Shown here: positions 51,754 through 61,255 of the stretch, piece after piece
Layout of the letters: each line of letters starts with the position of its first letter
Numbering within the stretch: position 1 is the first letter of the stretch
From: Pelagibacterales bacterium SAG-MED39
Lineage (GTDB): Bacteria > Pseudomonadota > Alphaproteobacteria > Pelagibacterales > Pelagibacteraceae
Assembly: GCA_014653625.1 (NCBI GenBank)
Contig: JACWEI010000002.1
Coordinates: 48,580 to 112,579, forward strand
Direction: 5' to 3'
Length of the DNA stretch: 64,000 bases
The notes under the pieces: model-generated
Databases searched by the model: none
Told to the model about the DNA's origin: nothing
What the model saw: the letters and a program-made list of their open reading frames with translations, nothing else
Position numbers and translations under genes: made by a program

Positions 51754-53207
51754 TTAATCCACCAATCATTTATCTTATTTTTAAAACTGATTTTTTCCTC
51801 CATAGCATAAGCAATATTTAATATATTTTGTTCATCAAAAGCTTTTCCAATTATCTGTAAACCTAGCGGATATCCTTTTGAGTCATGGCCTGCTGGAATA
51901 GAAATCCCTGGTAAACCTGCTAAATTAACTGGCACTGTAAAGATATCATTTAAATACATTGATACAGGATCATCTTTTTTCTCACCAATCTTAAATGCTG
52001 AGCTAGGAGTTGATGGAGTTAATATAGCGTCAACTTTTTTATATACCTCATCAAAATCATTTTTAATTAATTTTCTTACTTTTTGCGCTTTAAGATAATA
52101 AGCATCATAATAACCTGAGGATAAAACATAAGTTCCAATCATTATTCTTCTTTGAACTTCTGCTCCGAAGCCTTCTGATCTTGTCTTCTCATACATATCT
52201 ATAAGATTTTCTCCTTTAGCTCTAAATCCATATTTTACCCCATCATATCTTGCTAGATTAGATGAAGCTTCTGCTGGTGCAACAATATAATAAGCAGGTA
52301 AAGCATAACTTGTATGTGGAAGAGTTATATCAATAATTTCAGCACCGCAGTCCTTTGCATATTGAATGCCTTTTTGCCAAAGTTCTTCAATTTCTTTTGG
52401 CATTCCATCAACTCTATATTCTTTTGGTATTCCGATTTTTTTACCCTTAATATTTTTTGTTAATTCTTTACTGTATTCATTTCTTTTAAAGTCAATTGAA
52501 GTTGAGTCTTTTGAGTCATAAGTGCTGATTATTTCTTGAAGTAAAGCACAATCTTTTACATTTTGTGCCATAGGACCTGCTTGATCTAAAGAAGATGCAA
52601 ATGCAACTATTCCATATCTTGAACAACTCCCATAAGTTGGTTTTAGACCTACAATACCAGTGAATGAAGCTGGCTGTCTAATAGATCCTCCAGTATCAGT
52701 TCCAATAGTTATTGGTGTTAGTTGGCCTGCAACTGCAGAAGCTGAACCACCTGATGAACCTCCAGGAACCAAATTTTTATCAACTGGATTTTGTACATTA
52801 CCAAAAAAACTTGTTTCATTTGAAGATCCCATTGCAAATTCGTCACAATTTAGTTTACCAAGCAGAATAGCACCCTCATTCCAAATATTTTGTGTAACAG
52901 TAGACTCATAAGTTGGTACAAAATTATTTAAGATCTTACTTCCAGCAGTTGTACGAACATTCTTAGTGCAAAACAAATCTTTTACAGCAATTGGTATACC
53001 AGGTAATTTTAAATCGAGATTTTGTTTTTCATCAAATTTTTTAGCTTTTTCTAAAGCTGATGAATAATCTTCTGAAATATATGCATTCAATTCTTTTGAC
53101 TTTTCAGATCTATCAATAAACGCTTTTGTAACTTCATTTGAAGAAAGTTTTTTTTCTTTAATATTTTTAACTAACTCTGAAAGTGATTGTTTCGTAATAT
53201 CAGACAT
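51750..53207 (-). CDS. gatA: Asp-tRNA(Asn)/Glu-tRNA(Gln) amidotransferase subunit A
   Basis: A 485-aa amidase subunit that releases ammonia from glutamine. The Ser-cisSer-Lys triad of the amidase signature is clear: Lys in [12 protein letters not shown], and the serines in [36 protein letters not shown]. It ends with [32 protein letters not shown]. The ATG overlaps the gatC stop by 1 bp. Length is standard for GatA. Confidence 0.98.
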   Translation of the reverse strand: MSDITKQSLSELVKNIKEKKLSSNEVTKAFIDRSEKSKELNAYISEDYSSALEKAKKFDEKQNLDLKLPGIPIAVKDLFCTKNVRTTAGSKILNNFVPTYESTVTQNIWNEGAILLGKLNCDEFAMGSSNETSFFGNVQNPVDKNLVPGGSSGGSASAVAGQLTPITIGTDTGGSIRQPASFTGIVGLKPTYGSCSRYGIVAFASSLDQAGPMAQNVKDCALLQEIISTYDSKDSTSIDFKRNEYSKELTKNIKGKKIGIPKEYRVDGMPKEIEELWQKGIQYAKDCGAEIIDITLPHTSYALPAYYIVAPAEASSNLARYDGVKYGFRAKGENLIDMYEKTRSEGFGAEVQRRIMIGTYVLSSGYYDAYYLKAQKVRKLIKNDFDEVYKKVDAILTPSTPSSAFKIGEKKDDPVSMYLNDIFTVPVNLAGLPGISIPAGHDSKGYPLGLQIIGKAFDEQNILNIAYAMEEKISFKNKINDWWIK

Positions 53208-53494
53208 TATTCAATTACCTTAGGTACTACAAAATAATCTTCATTATCTTGAGGTGAATTCTTTATTATTTCATTGCGAATATCTTTACTTTTTACCTCG
53301 TCAGATCTCAATTTTAGAGTAGTTTCAGCTACAGATGTAAGAGGCTTAACTTTGTCAGTATTCAATTCATTTAACTTTTCAATAAACTTAAAAATAGAAT
53401 TTAAATCACCAGCTAATTTCTCTGCTTTTTGCTCATCCACTGATATTCTTGATAATTTTGATATATGCTTTATTGTTTTAAGATCTATGCTCAT
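53207..53494 (-). CDS. gatC: Asp-tRNA(Asn)/Glu-tRNA(Gln) amidotransferase subunit C
   Basis: A 95-aa small subunit that braces GatA and GatB. It has the family start [48 protein letters not shown] and the ending [20 protein letters not shown]. First gene of the gatCAB operon, divergent from ruvX across 50 bp, an arrangement common in alphaproteobacteria. Confidence 0.96.
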   Translation of the reverse strand: MSIDLKTIKHISKLSRISVDEQKAEKLAGDLNSIFKFIEKLNELNTDKVKPLTSVAETTLKLRSDEVKSKDIRNEIIKNSPQDNEDYFVVPKVIE

Positions 53495-53544
53495 ATGCTA
53501 TTTAAATATGACGCAAACTATCACTTAAGTTTAAAATATACAAT

Positions 53545-54000
53545 ATGATCACCTTAGAGGAATTCAAAAAAAAACAGTCAGATAAATGTAGATTAATTGG
53601 TTTAGACCTCGGATCTAAAAGAATTGGTGTATCAATTTGTGATGAAAAACAATTAATTGCCACACCATTTAAAACCATTATGAGATCAACAGCTAAAGAA
53701 GTAATAAATGAACTAAGAGACATAATTGAGGAAAATGATATAAGAGGAATAATTATTGGAAATCCTCTTAACATGGATGGTACATCGGGTAGTTCAGCTC
53801 AATCTGTCAAAGATACATCAGAAAATATTGAGAAGAATATTGATTTACCTGTTTGCTTGTGGGACGAAAGACTTTCAACTGTAGGAGCTTTCAACTTATC
53901 AAGTCAATTAGATGTTAATGTAAGTAAAAGGGAAAAAAAAATCGACGAAAATGCTGCTACTTTTATACTTCAGGGAGCAATAGATTTCTTAAATAATTAA
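53545..54000 (+). CDS. ruvX: Putative pre-16S rRNA nuclease / Holliday-junction resolvase-like YqgF
   Basis: A 151-aa RNase-H-fold protein: RLIGLDLGSKRIGVSICDEKQLIATPF with the first catalytic Asp, the IIIGNPLNMDGTSGSSAQSV segment, LWDERLSTVGA, and DENAATFILQGAIDFL containing the terminal acidic pair. YqgF matures the 16S 5' end in E. coli. The gene precedes pyrB by 42 bp and is likely in the same plus-strand transcript. Confidence 0.95.
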   Translation: MITLEEFKKKQSDKCRLIGLDLGSKRIGVSICDEKQLIATPFKTIMRSTAKEVINELRDIIEENDIRGIIIGNPLNMDGTSGSSAQSVKDTSENIEKNIDLPVCLWDERLSTVGAFNLSSQLDVNVSKREKKIDENAATFILQGAIDFLNN

Positions 54001-54042
54001 TACTTGCTATTATAGGGCTTTATAGTTATAGAGTTGGTTTTA

Positions 54043-54984
54043 ATGGCAATTAAAACGAATAAAGCTATTAAAATTTCCCAAAAACATTTGTTAGGTATCC
54101 AAGATTTATCAATTAATGATGTTAATTTAATACTAGATGAAGCTTATGATTTTATAAAAGTAAATCAAAGTAAAAATAAAAAAATTGATACTTTAAAAGG
54201 AAAAACTCAAATAAACTTATTCTTTGAGCCTTCTACAAGAACACAAAGTTCATTTGAACTAGCTGGAAAAAGACTTGGAGCTGATGTTATGTCTATGAAT
54301 ATTAGCAATTCAGCAATTAAGAAAGGAGAGACTCTTATTGATACAGCAATGACTTTAAATGCAATGCATCCTGATATTATAGTTATAAGACATCAAGACT
54401 CTGGAGCGTGTAATTTGCTTTCTCAAAAAGTAAACTGTGCAGTGGTGAATGCTGGTGACGGAAGAAGAGAACACCCTACTCAAGCTTTATTAGATGCTTT
54501 AACAATCATTAATCGTAAACAAAAAATTGAAGGTCTAAAAATAGCAATTTGTGGAGATATATTACATTCAAGAGTAGCAAGATCTAATATTTATCTTCTT
54601 AACATGCTTGGAGCTGAAGTTAATATAATTGCTCCAACAAACTTAATGCCTAAAGAAATTGAAAAATTTGGTGTCAACACATTTACAGATATGAAAAAGG
54701 GTTTGAAAGATTGTGATATCGTTATGATGTTAAGATTACAAAATGAAAGAATGAGTAATTCTTATCTTTCATCTAATAGAGAGTATTATGAATATTATGG
54801 ATTAACACCTGGTAAATTAGAGAATGCCAAATCAGATGCTTTAATCATGCATCCTGGTCCAATGAATAGAGGAATAGAAATTGATACAATGTTAGCTGAT
54901 GATATCAACAAAAGTGTAATTAAAGAACAAGTAGAGCTTGGTGTGGCTGTAAGAATGGCTTGCTTAAAAATTTTTTGTACTTAA
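54043..54984 (+). CDS. pyrB: Aspartate carbamoyltransferase catalytic subunit
   Basis: A 313-aa enzyme making carbamoyl-aspartate, the first committed pyrimidine step. The carbamoyl-phosphate loop [25 protein letters not shown] is intact, with [42 protein letters not shown] and [13 protein letters not shown]. The ATG at 54043 (MAIKTNK) is preferred to the TTG at 54034 used in the track. It is followed directly (0 bp) by the pyrC-like gene. No pyrI regulatory subunit gene is present, as in other alphaproteobacteria. Confidence 0.97.
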   Translation: MAIKTNKAIKISQKHLLGIQDLSINDVNLILDEAYDFIKVNQSKNKKIDTLKGKTQINLFFEPSTRTQSSFELAGKRLGADVMSMNISNSAIKKGETLIDTAMTLNAMHPDIIVIRHQDSGACNLLSQKVNCAVVNAGDGRREHPTQALLDALTIINRKQKIEGLKIAICGDILHSRVARSNIYLLNMLGAEVNIIAPTNLMPKEIEKFGVNTFTDMKKGLKDCDIVMMLRLQNERMSNSYLSSNREYYEYYGLTPGKLENAKSDALIMHPGPMNRGIEIDTMLADDINKSVIKEQVELGVAVRMACLKIFCT

Positions 54985-56271
54985 ATGAAAAAACAATTTT
55001 TTATTAATGCCAATATCATAGACCCTTATAATTCAATCAATGAAATTGGAGGATTAATAATTGGAGAAGATGGTAAAATCGAAGCTATTGGAAAGAAAGT
55101 TAATACAAATAATTTACCTACTAGAGAAAAACCAATTGATTTAAAAGAAAAGTATATATTCCCCGGACTTGTTGATATGCGAGTTTTTGTTGGCGAACCA
55201 GGGTATGAATATAAAGAAAACTTCAGAACTCTTAGTGATGCAGCATTATCAGGTGGAGTAACTTCGGTAGTAACTATGCCTAACACAGATCCCATTATAG
55301 ATAACGTATCTATAGTAGATTTTTTAAAAAGAAGAGGAAGAGATAAATCAAAAATTAATGTTTTCCCTTGTGCTTCGCTTACAAAAAATATTGAGGGTAC
55401 TAACATGACAGAATTTGGTTTATTACAAAAAAAAGGAATAATTGCTTTTACTGACGGCACTAAAACCATACAAAATCCAAGACTAATGTCTAGAATTATG
55501 AATTCCGCCAAAGACCTCGGGTGTTTAATAATGCAACATGCTGAGGACTCTGAATTAGCAAAAAATGGAATGATTAATTCAGGAATTATTGCTTCAAAAT
55601 TGGGGTTATCTGGAATACCAGAAATAGCTGAACGTATTTTAATTGAAAGAGATTTAACTTTATTAGAAAAGATTAAATGTAGATATCATATTTCTCAATT
55701 ATCATCACAAAAGTCTATCGAGGTGATTAAACACAGAAAAGAAATAGTAAAATTTACTTCAGGAGTTTCTATAAATAATCTTTCATTAAATGAAAATGAT
55801 ATTGGAGATTTTAGAACTTTTTTGAAATTATCACCTCCTTTAAGGAAAGAGGAAGACAGAATAGCTCTAGTTCAGGGTTTAAAGGAGGAATTAATTGATG
55901 TAATTGTATCAGATCATAAACCAGAAGATGAAGAGTCAAAAAGATTAACTTTTTCTCAGGCTGCATCAGGTGCATCGGGAATAGAAACTCTTCTTTCTCT
56001 TAGTCTAGAACTTTACCACAACGGCTCACTTAAATTAGAAACTATTATAAAAGCTCTTACATCTAATCCTGCAAAAATACTTAAAATTGATAAAGGCAAT
56101 CTATCAATAGGAAATGATGCAGACTTCTGCATCGTCGATATAAATAAACCTTGGATTGTAAAAAAAGAAAAATTAATTTCAAAGTCTAAAAATACCTCTA
56201 TAGAAGACAAAAAACTTCAAGGTAAAGTTATAAATACCTTTGTAAAAGGAAAAGAATTATTTAAGTTATAA
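54985..56271 (+). CDS. pyrC: Dihydroorotase homologue lacking the HxH metal motif (PyrC/PyrX-like)
   Basis: A 428-aa amidohydrolase-fold protein: FINANIIDPYNSINEIGGLIIGEDGK, then KYIFPGLVDMRVFVGEPGYEYKENFRT, SGGVTSVVTMPNTDPIID, LIMQHAEDSEL, and IDVIVSDHKPEDEESKRLTFSQAASGASGIETLL. In active dihydroorotases the motif is D-x-H-x-H-x-R-E-P-G; here it is DMRVFVGEPG, so both metal His are missing, and a third ligand His in HISQLSS (usual HIxHVST) is Gln. The Asp of SDH remains. This matches the PyrC-type/PyrX proteins that lie beside pyrB; it may be structural for PyrB rather than catalytic. Confidence 0.9.
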   Translation: MKKQFFINANIIDPYNSINEIGGLIIGEDGKIEAIGKKVNTNNLPTREKPIDLKEKYIFPGLVDMRVFVGEPGYEYKENFRTLSDAALSGGVTSVVTMPNTDPIIDNVSIVDFLKRRGRDKSKINVFPCASLTKNIEGTNMTEFGLLQKKGIIAFTDGTKTIQNPRLMSRIMNSAKDLGCLIMQHAEDSELAKNGMINSGIIASKLGLSGIPEIAERILIERDLTLLEKIKCRYHISQLSSQKSIEVIKHRKEIVKFTSGVSINNLSLNENDIGDFRTFLKLSPPLRKEEDRIALVQGLKEELIDVIVSDHKPEDEESKRLTFSQAASGASGIETLLSLSLELYHNGSLKLETIIKALTSNPAKILKIDKGNLSIGNDADFCIVDINKPWIVKKEKLISKSKNTSIEDKKLQGKVINTFVKGKELFKL

Positions 56272-56272
56272 T

Positions 56273-56851
56273 ATGGATATATTAATTGTTGGTATAATTT
56301 GTTACCTTATAGGTTCAATACCATTTGGTTATATCTTAACTAAAATATTTTTAAAAAAAGATATTAGAGATATTGGTTCGGGCAATATTGGAGCTACAAA
56401 TGCTCTTAGAACTGGAAATAAAACTATCGGATATGCAACTTTATTTTTTGATATTATAAAGGCTGTTATTCCAATTATTTATATTAAATTTAATTTTACA
56501 GAATTACTTTACATCGCTTCACTTTGTATATTTCTAGGGCACGTTTTTCCTGTCTGGCTTAAATTTAGGGGAGGAAAAGGTGTAGCAACTTATGTTGGAA
56601 TTTTATTTGCCTTAAATATTTATTTTGGATTAGTATTCATAGTTTCATGGCTTATAACATTTGCACTTTTTAAGTTTTCATCCTTATCATCATTGGTTGC
56701 TTCAACTTCTATTCCAATTTATTTACTAATTTTATCTAAATTTGAACATATATTTTTTTTTATAATTATGTTTGTTTTGGTTTTTTTTACTCACAGAGAA
56801 AATATTAAAAGATTGAAAAACAAAGAAGAAAGTAAGACAAAAATTTATTAA
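56273..56851 (+). CDS. plsY: Glycerol-3-phosphate acyltransferase PlsY
   Basis: A 192-aa membrane enzyme with five to seven helices that acylates glycerol-3-phosphate using acyl-phosphate from PlsX (11071-12072). The three family motifs are visible: CYLIGSIPFGYILTKIF, the GSGNIGATNALRTGNK loop, and HVFPVWLKFRGGKGVATYVG. It starts 1 bp after the pyrC-like gene. The dprA gene usually following plsY in alphaproteobacteria is not there. Confidence 0.96.
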   Translation: MDILIVGIICYLIGSIPFGYILTKIFLKKDIRDIGSGNIGATNALRTGNKTIGYATLFFDIIKAVIPIIYIKFNFTELLYIASLCIFLGHVFPVWLKFRGGKGVATYVGILFALNIYFGLVFIVSWLITFALFKFSSLSSLVASTSIPIYLLILSKFEHIFFFIIMFVLVFFTHRENIKRLKNKEESKTKIY

Positions 56852-56856
56852 ATTGA

Positions 56857-56884
56857 CTATCAAACTCTTTTGGGTAGTTTGTAG
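56857..56884 (+). promoter_or_regulatory. Hairpin in the topA leader
   Basis: CTATCAAACT, loop CTTTTGGGT, AGTTTGTAG: a stem of nine pairs with one bulged base, ending 3 bases before the topA ATG. It fills most of the 36-bp spacer after plsY. No T-run follows it and no Shine-Dalgarno sequence is separate from it, so it might hold the start region closed. Function is unknown. Confidence 0.4.
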
Positions 56885-56887
56885 ATT

Positions 56888-59494
56888 ATGAATTTAGTTA
56901 TTGTAGAAAGTCCTGCTAAAGCTAAAACCATTAATAAATATTTAGGTGAAAAATATATAGTTTTAGCAAGTTATGGACATATAAGAGATCTTCCCTCAAA
57001 AAATGGTTCTGTTGACCCTGATCAAGATTTTAAAATGGAGTGGGAAGTTGATAGTTTTTCAAAAAAATATTTAAAAGAAATCACTGACGCTGCGAAAGAT
57101 TCATCAAAAATTATATTAGCTACTGACCCTGATCGTGAAGGTGAAGCTATTGCATGGCACGTAAAAGAATATTTAAAAGAAAAAAAACTTTTAAAAGATA
57201 AAGAGATAGAGCGAGTAGTTTTTAATGAGATTACAAAAAAAGCTGTAATTCATGGAATTGAAAATCCAAGACAGATAGAACCCTTATTAGTAGATGCTTA
57301 CATGGCTAGAAGAGCCTTAGATTATTTAGTTGGCTTTAATATATCTCCTATACTTTGGACAAAATTACCAGGTTCAAAATCAGCAGGAAGAGTTCAGTCT
57401 GTGGCATTAAAATTAATCACAGAAAGAGAGCATGAAATAGAGTCATTTGTGCCAGAAGAATTTTGGACACTTAGTGTTAAATTTAAAGATGAAAAGAATC
57501 AAAATATTACAGCTAGTATCACCCAGTTAGATAATAATAAGATAGAAAAATTTTCATTTAGGAACCAAGAAGAAATAAATGAGGCAATATCAAGTATTAA
57601 TAAAAAGAAATTTAGTATTACTGATATTTCAAGTAAAATTATAAATCGTAATCCTTCTGGACCATTCACGACATCTACTCTTCAACAGACAGCTTCAAGC
57701 AGATTGGGGTTCGGTGCATCAAGAACAATGCAAATTGCACAAAAACTTTATCAAGGTATAGAAATTGAGGGAGAAACTATAGGATTGATTACTTACATGA
57801 GAACCGATGGAACTAATATATCTAAAGACGCTATATCAGCTTTTAGAGATTACATTAAAAAAGAAATTGGTAATGAGTATTTGCCTGAGACTGCTTTGAA
57901 TTATTCTGGAAAGAAAGCAAAAAATGCTCAGGAAGCACACGAGGCTATAAGGCCTACTGATATCATAAGAACTCCTCATAGTGTTAAAAAATATTTAAGT
58001 ACAGATCAAAATAAGCTTTATGATTTAATTTGGAGTAGATCTTTATCCTCTCAAATGGAGTCAGCTAAATTTGATAGAAATACTATTACTATTACTTCAG
58101 ACAATAATGATACTATTTGCAAAGCCAGTGGTTCAGTTTTAAAATTTGATGGTTTTTTAAAAATCTACAAAAATCCTAGCAAAGATGATGATGAAAATAT
58201 TTTACCCTCTATGTCTAAAGGACTTGTTAATATTGAAGCTTTATTAGATGAGCAGCATTTTACTCAACCTCCACCAAGATATTCAGAGGCAAGTTTAGTA
58301 AAAAAATTAGAGGAATTAGGCATTGGTAGGCCGTCTACTTATGCTAGCATCATATCTACAATTGCTAATAGGGGTTATGCAGAAATTTTAAATAAAAGAT
58401 TTTTCCCAACAGATAGAGGTAAATTAATTTCAGCTTTTTTAGAAAAACTATTTTCCAAATATGTTGATTATAATTTTACCGCAGGACTAGAAGATCAACT
58501 GGATGAAATTACAAGTGGAAAAGAGAGTTGGATTAAAGTTTTAGAACTATTCTGGAAAGATTTTAATAATAATGTCACTGAAGTGAAGGAAATAAGGACA
58601 AGAGAGGTGTTAGACCTACTTAATGATAGTTTGGGAGATCTTGTGTTTAATAAAAACAAAGAAGGTAAAGTGGATAGAAGTTGTAAACTTTACAATGAAA
58701 GTTGTAAATTTCCTAACGAGGGTACTTTGAGTTTAAAAAATAGCTTTAGAGGTGGAGCGTTTATCGGATGTTCAAATTACCCTGAGTGTAAATTTACAAG
58801 ACCTTTATCAAAAGCTAAAGCTGCTGCCCAATCTCAACTAGCTGAACCAAAATTCATTGGAAAGCATGAAAATGGTAATGATATTTATCTTAAAAACGGA
58901 AGATTTGGTCCTTATCTTCAATATGAAAAAATTCTAGAAGATATTGAAATTGAAAAACCTACTAAGAAAAAAAAGAAAACTAAAAAACTTAAACCTGACG
59001 TTAATGAACTTTTAAAAAATGTATCCATACCAAAAGGTTTGGAATTAGAGAGTATCGATTTAAACAAAGCCCAATTCTTATGTTCCCTGCCAAAATCTTT
59101 AGGAATAAATCCTGATAATCAAAAAGAAATTATGCTGAACACTGGAAGATTTGGACCATATCTGAAGTGTGAAAATAAATCAGCACGAATCGAAAATATT
59201 GAAGAAATATTTTCTATAGGATTAAATAGAGCAATTACTTTAATTGCTGAGGCTAAACCTGGTAGAATGTCTTCTTCAATAATAAAAGATTTAGGAGAAC
59301 ACCCTGAAGATAAAAAGCCTGTTAGAGTTATGAAAGGACAATATGGTCCTTACATTAAATATAAATCATTAAATGCAACAATACCTGAGGAAAAGGATCC
59401 AACTGAATTAACTATGGAAGAAGCTTTAATTCTGATAGAGAAAAGAAAAGAATACGATAAGAATAAAAAATCCAAAAAAAGGAAGTCAAAATGA
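56888..59494 (+). CDS. topA: DNA topoisomerase I
   Basis: An 868-aa type IA topoisomerase that relaxes negative supercoils. Toprim domain MNLVIVESPAKAKTINKYLG with the acidic DPDREGEAIAWH (residues ~80-90), the active-site Tyr in GLITYMRTDGTNIS (about residue 302), and PPRYSEASLVKKLEELGIGRPSTYASII. The C-terminal part holds a zinc-ribbon-like block (CKLYNESCKFPNEG...FIGCSNYPECKFTRPL) and three NGRFGPYL-type repeats (GRFGPYLQYE, GRFGPYLKCE, GQYGPYIKYK), typical of alphaproteobacterial TopA. Overlaps ridA by 4 bp. Confidence 0.98.
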   Translation: MNLVIVESPAKAKTINKYLGEKYIVLASYGHIRDLPSKNGSVDPDQDFKMEWEVDSFSKKYLKEITDAAKDSSKIILATDPDREGEAIAWHVKEYLKEKKLLKDKEIERVVFNEITKKAVIHGIENPRQIEPLLVDAYMARRALDYLVGFNISPILWTKLPGSKSAGRVQSVALKLITEREHEIESFVPEEFWTLSVKFKDEKNQNITASITQLDNNKIEKFSFRNQEEINEAISSINKKKFSITDISSKIINRNPSGPFTTSTLQQTASSRLGFGASRTMQIAQKLYQGIEIEGETIGLITYMRTDGTNISKDAISAFRDYIKKEIGNEYLPETALNYSGKKAKNAQEAHEAIRPTDIIRTPHSVKKYLSTDQNKLYDLIWSRSLSSQMESAKFDRNTITITSDNNDTICKASGSVLKFDGFLKIYKNPSKDDDENILPSMSKGLVNIEALLDEQHFTQPPPRYSEASLVKKLEELGIGRPSTYASIISTIANRGYAEILNKRFFPTDRGKLISAFLEKLFSKYVDYNFTAGLEDQLDEITSGKESWIKVLELFWKDFNNNVTEVKEIRTREVLDLLNDSLGDLVFNKNKEGKVDRSCKLYNESCKFPNEGTLSLKNSFRGGAFIGCSNYPECKFTRPLSKAKAAAQSQLAEPKFIGKHENGNDIYLKNGRFGPYLQYEKILEDIEIEKPTKKKKKTKKLKPDVNELLKNVSIPKGLELESIDLNKAQFLCSLPKSLGINPDNQKEIMLNTGRFGPYLKCENKSARIENIEEIFSIGLNRAITLIAEAKPGRMSSSIIKDLGEHPEDKKPVRVMKGQYGPYIKYKSLNATIPEEKDPTELTMEEALILIEKRKEYDKNKKSKKRKSK

Positions 59495-59952
59495 GTTATG
59501 AAGAAAATTTGAAAAAACTTAATATTAAACTCCCAGATGCTAAAGCTCCTGTTGGAAATTATGTAGCAACAAAAGTTTCAGGAAAAATGTTATTTATATC
59601 AGGTCAGATTTCAATTGATGAAAATGGTCAACTTATAAAAGGAAAAATTGGAAAAGATTTAGATATTGATGCAGGTTATAACGCTGCTAAAAGATGTGCC
59701 TTAAGTATTGTGGCTCAAGTTTATAAAGCATGTAATAACGATCTATCAAAAATTAAATCTTGTGTTAAACTAACCGGATTTGTTAATTCAACAGATGTAT
59801 TTGTCGATCAACCTAAAGTATTAAATGGTGCCTCTGATTTGATAGCTTCTATATTTGGCAACGCTGGCATGCACACAAGAGCAGCTGTAAGTGTTAACAG
59901 TTTACCTCTAGGTGTATCAGTAGAAGTTGATGCAATATTTGAATTGAATTAA
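59491..59952 (+). CDS. RidA/YjgF-family protein
   Basis: A 153-aa protein of the RidA superfamily: LPDAKAPVGNYVATKVSGKMLFISGQISIDENG, IVAQVYKACNNDLSKIKSCVKLTGFVNS, MHTRAAVSVNSLPLGVSVEVDAIFEL. RidA enzymes hydrolyse reactive 2-aminoacrylate-type enamines; this longer (~150 aa) form lies outside the archetypal RidA group, and the Arg of the TRAAV block is kept. Its ATG overlaps the topA stop. In many alphaproteobacteria rnr follows topA; here ridA takes that position. Confidence 0.92.
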   Translation: MSYEENLKKLNIKLPDAKAPVGNYVATKVSGKMLFISGQISIDENGQLIKGKIGKDLDIDAGYNAAKRCALSIVAQVYKACNNDLSKIKSCVKLTGFVNSTDVFVDQPKVLNGASDLIASIFGNAGMHTRAAVSVNSLPLGVSVEVDAIFELN

Positions 59953-59956
59953 GCTT

Positions 59957-61255
59957 TTATCTCCCAACACTATAATACTTAAAACCTTGACCTCTTATCT
60001 TTGTTGGGGAATATATATTCCTCATATCGTAAATAATAAATTTTTTACCTCTCACTAAGTTTTTAAAGTTAATTGATTTAAAATCATTCCATTCAGTATG
60101 AATAATGACTAGATCAGCACCTTCTATGGATTTTTTTACTGAATTTACGTATGATACATTTTTAATTTTTGACAACTCTTTTTTAAAACCAGTGGGATCA
60201 AAATATTTAATTAATGCGCCTTTTTTAGAAAGTTTAGGGATCATAGTTAAACTAGAAGAGTCTCTCATATCATCAGTATTTGCTTTAAAAGTTACCCCTA
60301 AAAATGTGATTTTTTTATTTTTTACTTTTTTGTTTAAGATTTCATACACTCTATTTAATAGTAAGCTTGATCTATTTTCATTTGATTTTATAACTGACTT
60401 TATTACTGACAGATTTGTTTTAAATTTATCTGCAGTGGAAATAATTGCTTTTGTGTCCTTTGGAAAACACGATCCACCATAAGCTGGGCCTGCTCTTAAA
60501 AAACGACCTCCTATCCTCTTATCTAAACCCATACCTATCGAAATATCTTCAGTATTTATCCCCGTTTTTTCACATAGATTTGCTATTTCATTTATGAAAG
60601 TAATCTTTGTAGCTAAAAAGGCATTTGATGCATATTTAATTAATTCTGCTGCCCTTCTTGAAGTATTAAGGTATTGGGCCCCTTTAGATATCAAGGGGGA
60701 GTATAAACTTTTTAAAATACGATTAGATTTTTTATCATTTGATCCAATTACTATTCTATCTGGAAAATTAAAATCTCTTACGGCCTCACCCTCTCTTAAA
60801 AATTCAGGGTTAGATACAACTGAAAATTTATTCTTTTTATTTTTTTTAGACAAAATCTTTTCAATTTCATCACCAGTGGTTACAGGAACAGTTGATTTAG
60901 TGATGATAATTTTAAACTTATTTATAGAGGTACTTATTTCTTTGGCGACACCATAAATTTGACTTAAATCTGCAGAACTTCCACCTTTTTTAGTTGGGGT
61001 GCCAACACAAATAAAAATTATATCCGAGTCTTTTATAGATTTTTTTAAATCAATAGAGAAATTTAATCTTTTATTTTTAAAATTTTTATTAACAAGTTCC
61101 TCAAGACCTGGCTCATAAATTGGTATTTTTCCATTCATAAGTTGGGTAATTTTATTTGGATCTTTATCAACACAAATTACGTTATTACCTAAATCAGCAA
61201 AACAAGTTCCGCTTACTAAACCTACATAACCAGTTCCTATCATACATAGTTTCAT
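59957..61255 (-). CDS. ugd: UDP-glucose 6-dehydrogenase
   Basis: A 432-aa enzyme oxidising UDP-glucose twice to UDP-glucuronate. NAD site MKLCMIGTGYVGLVSGTCFADLGNNVICVDKD, ITKSTVPVTTGDE, SNPEFLREGEAVRDFNFPDRIVIG, and the catalytic Cys in GPAYGGSCFPKDTKAI, with TFLGVTFKANTDDMRDSSSLTMI. It is coupled to galU by a 4-bp overlap, forming a two-gene route from glucose-1-phosphate to UDP-glucuronate for surface glycans, perhaps together with the CDP-sugar cassette. Confidence 0.97.
   Translation of the reverse strand: MKLCMIGTGYVGLVSGTCFADLGNNVICVDKDPNKITQLMNGKIPIYEPGLEELVNKNFKNKRLNFSIDLKKSIKDSDIIFICVGTPTKKGGSSADLSQIYGVAKEISTSINKFKIIITKSTVPVTTGDEIEKILSKKNKKNKFSVVSNPEFLREGEAVRDFNFPDRIVIGSNDKKSNRILKSLYSPLISKGAQYLNTSRRAAELIKYASNAFLATKITFINEIANLCEKTGINTEDISIGMGLDKRIGGRFLRAGPAYGGSCFPKDTKAIISTADKFKTNLSVIKSVIKSNENRSSLLLNRVYEILNKKVKNKKITFLGVTFKANTDDMRDSSSLTMIPKLSKKGALIKYFDPTGFKKELSKIKNVSYVNSVKKSIEGADLVIIHTEWNDFKSINFKNLVRGKKFIIYDMRNIYSPTKIRGQGFKYYSVGR

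Noticed and set aside
55026-55511. 161-aa minus-strand ORF
   Set aside because: Antisense to the pyrC-like gene; no recognisable motif.
60105-60956. 125- and 120-aa plus-strand ORFs
   Set aside because: Antisense shadows of ugd.
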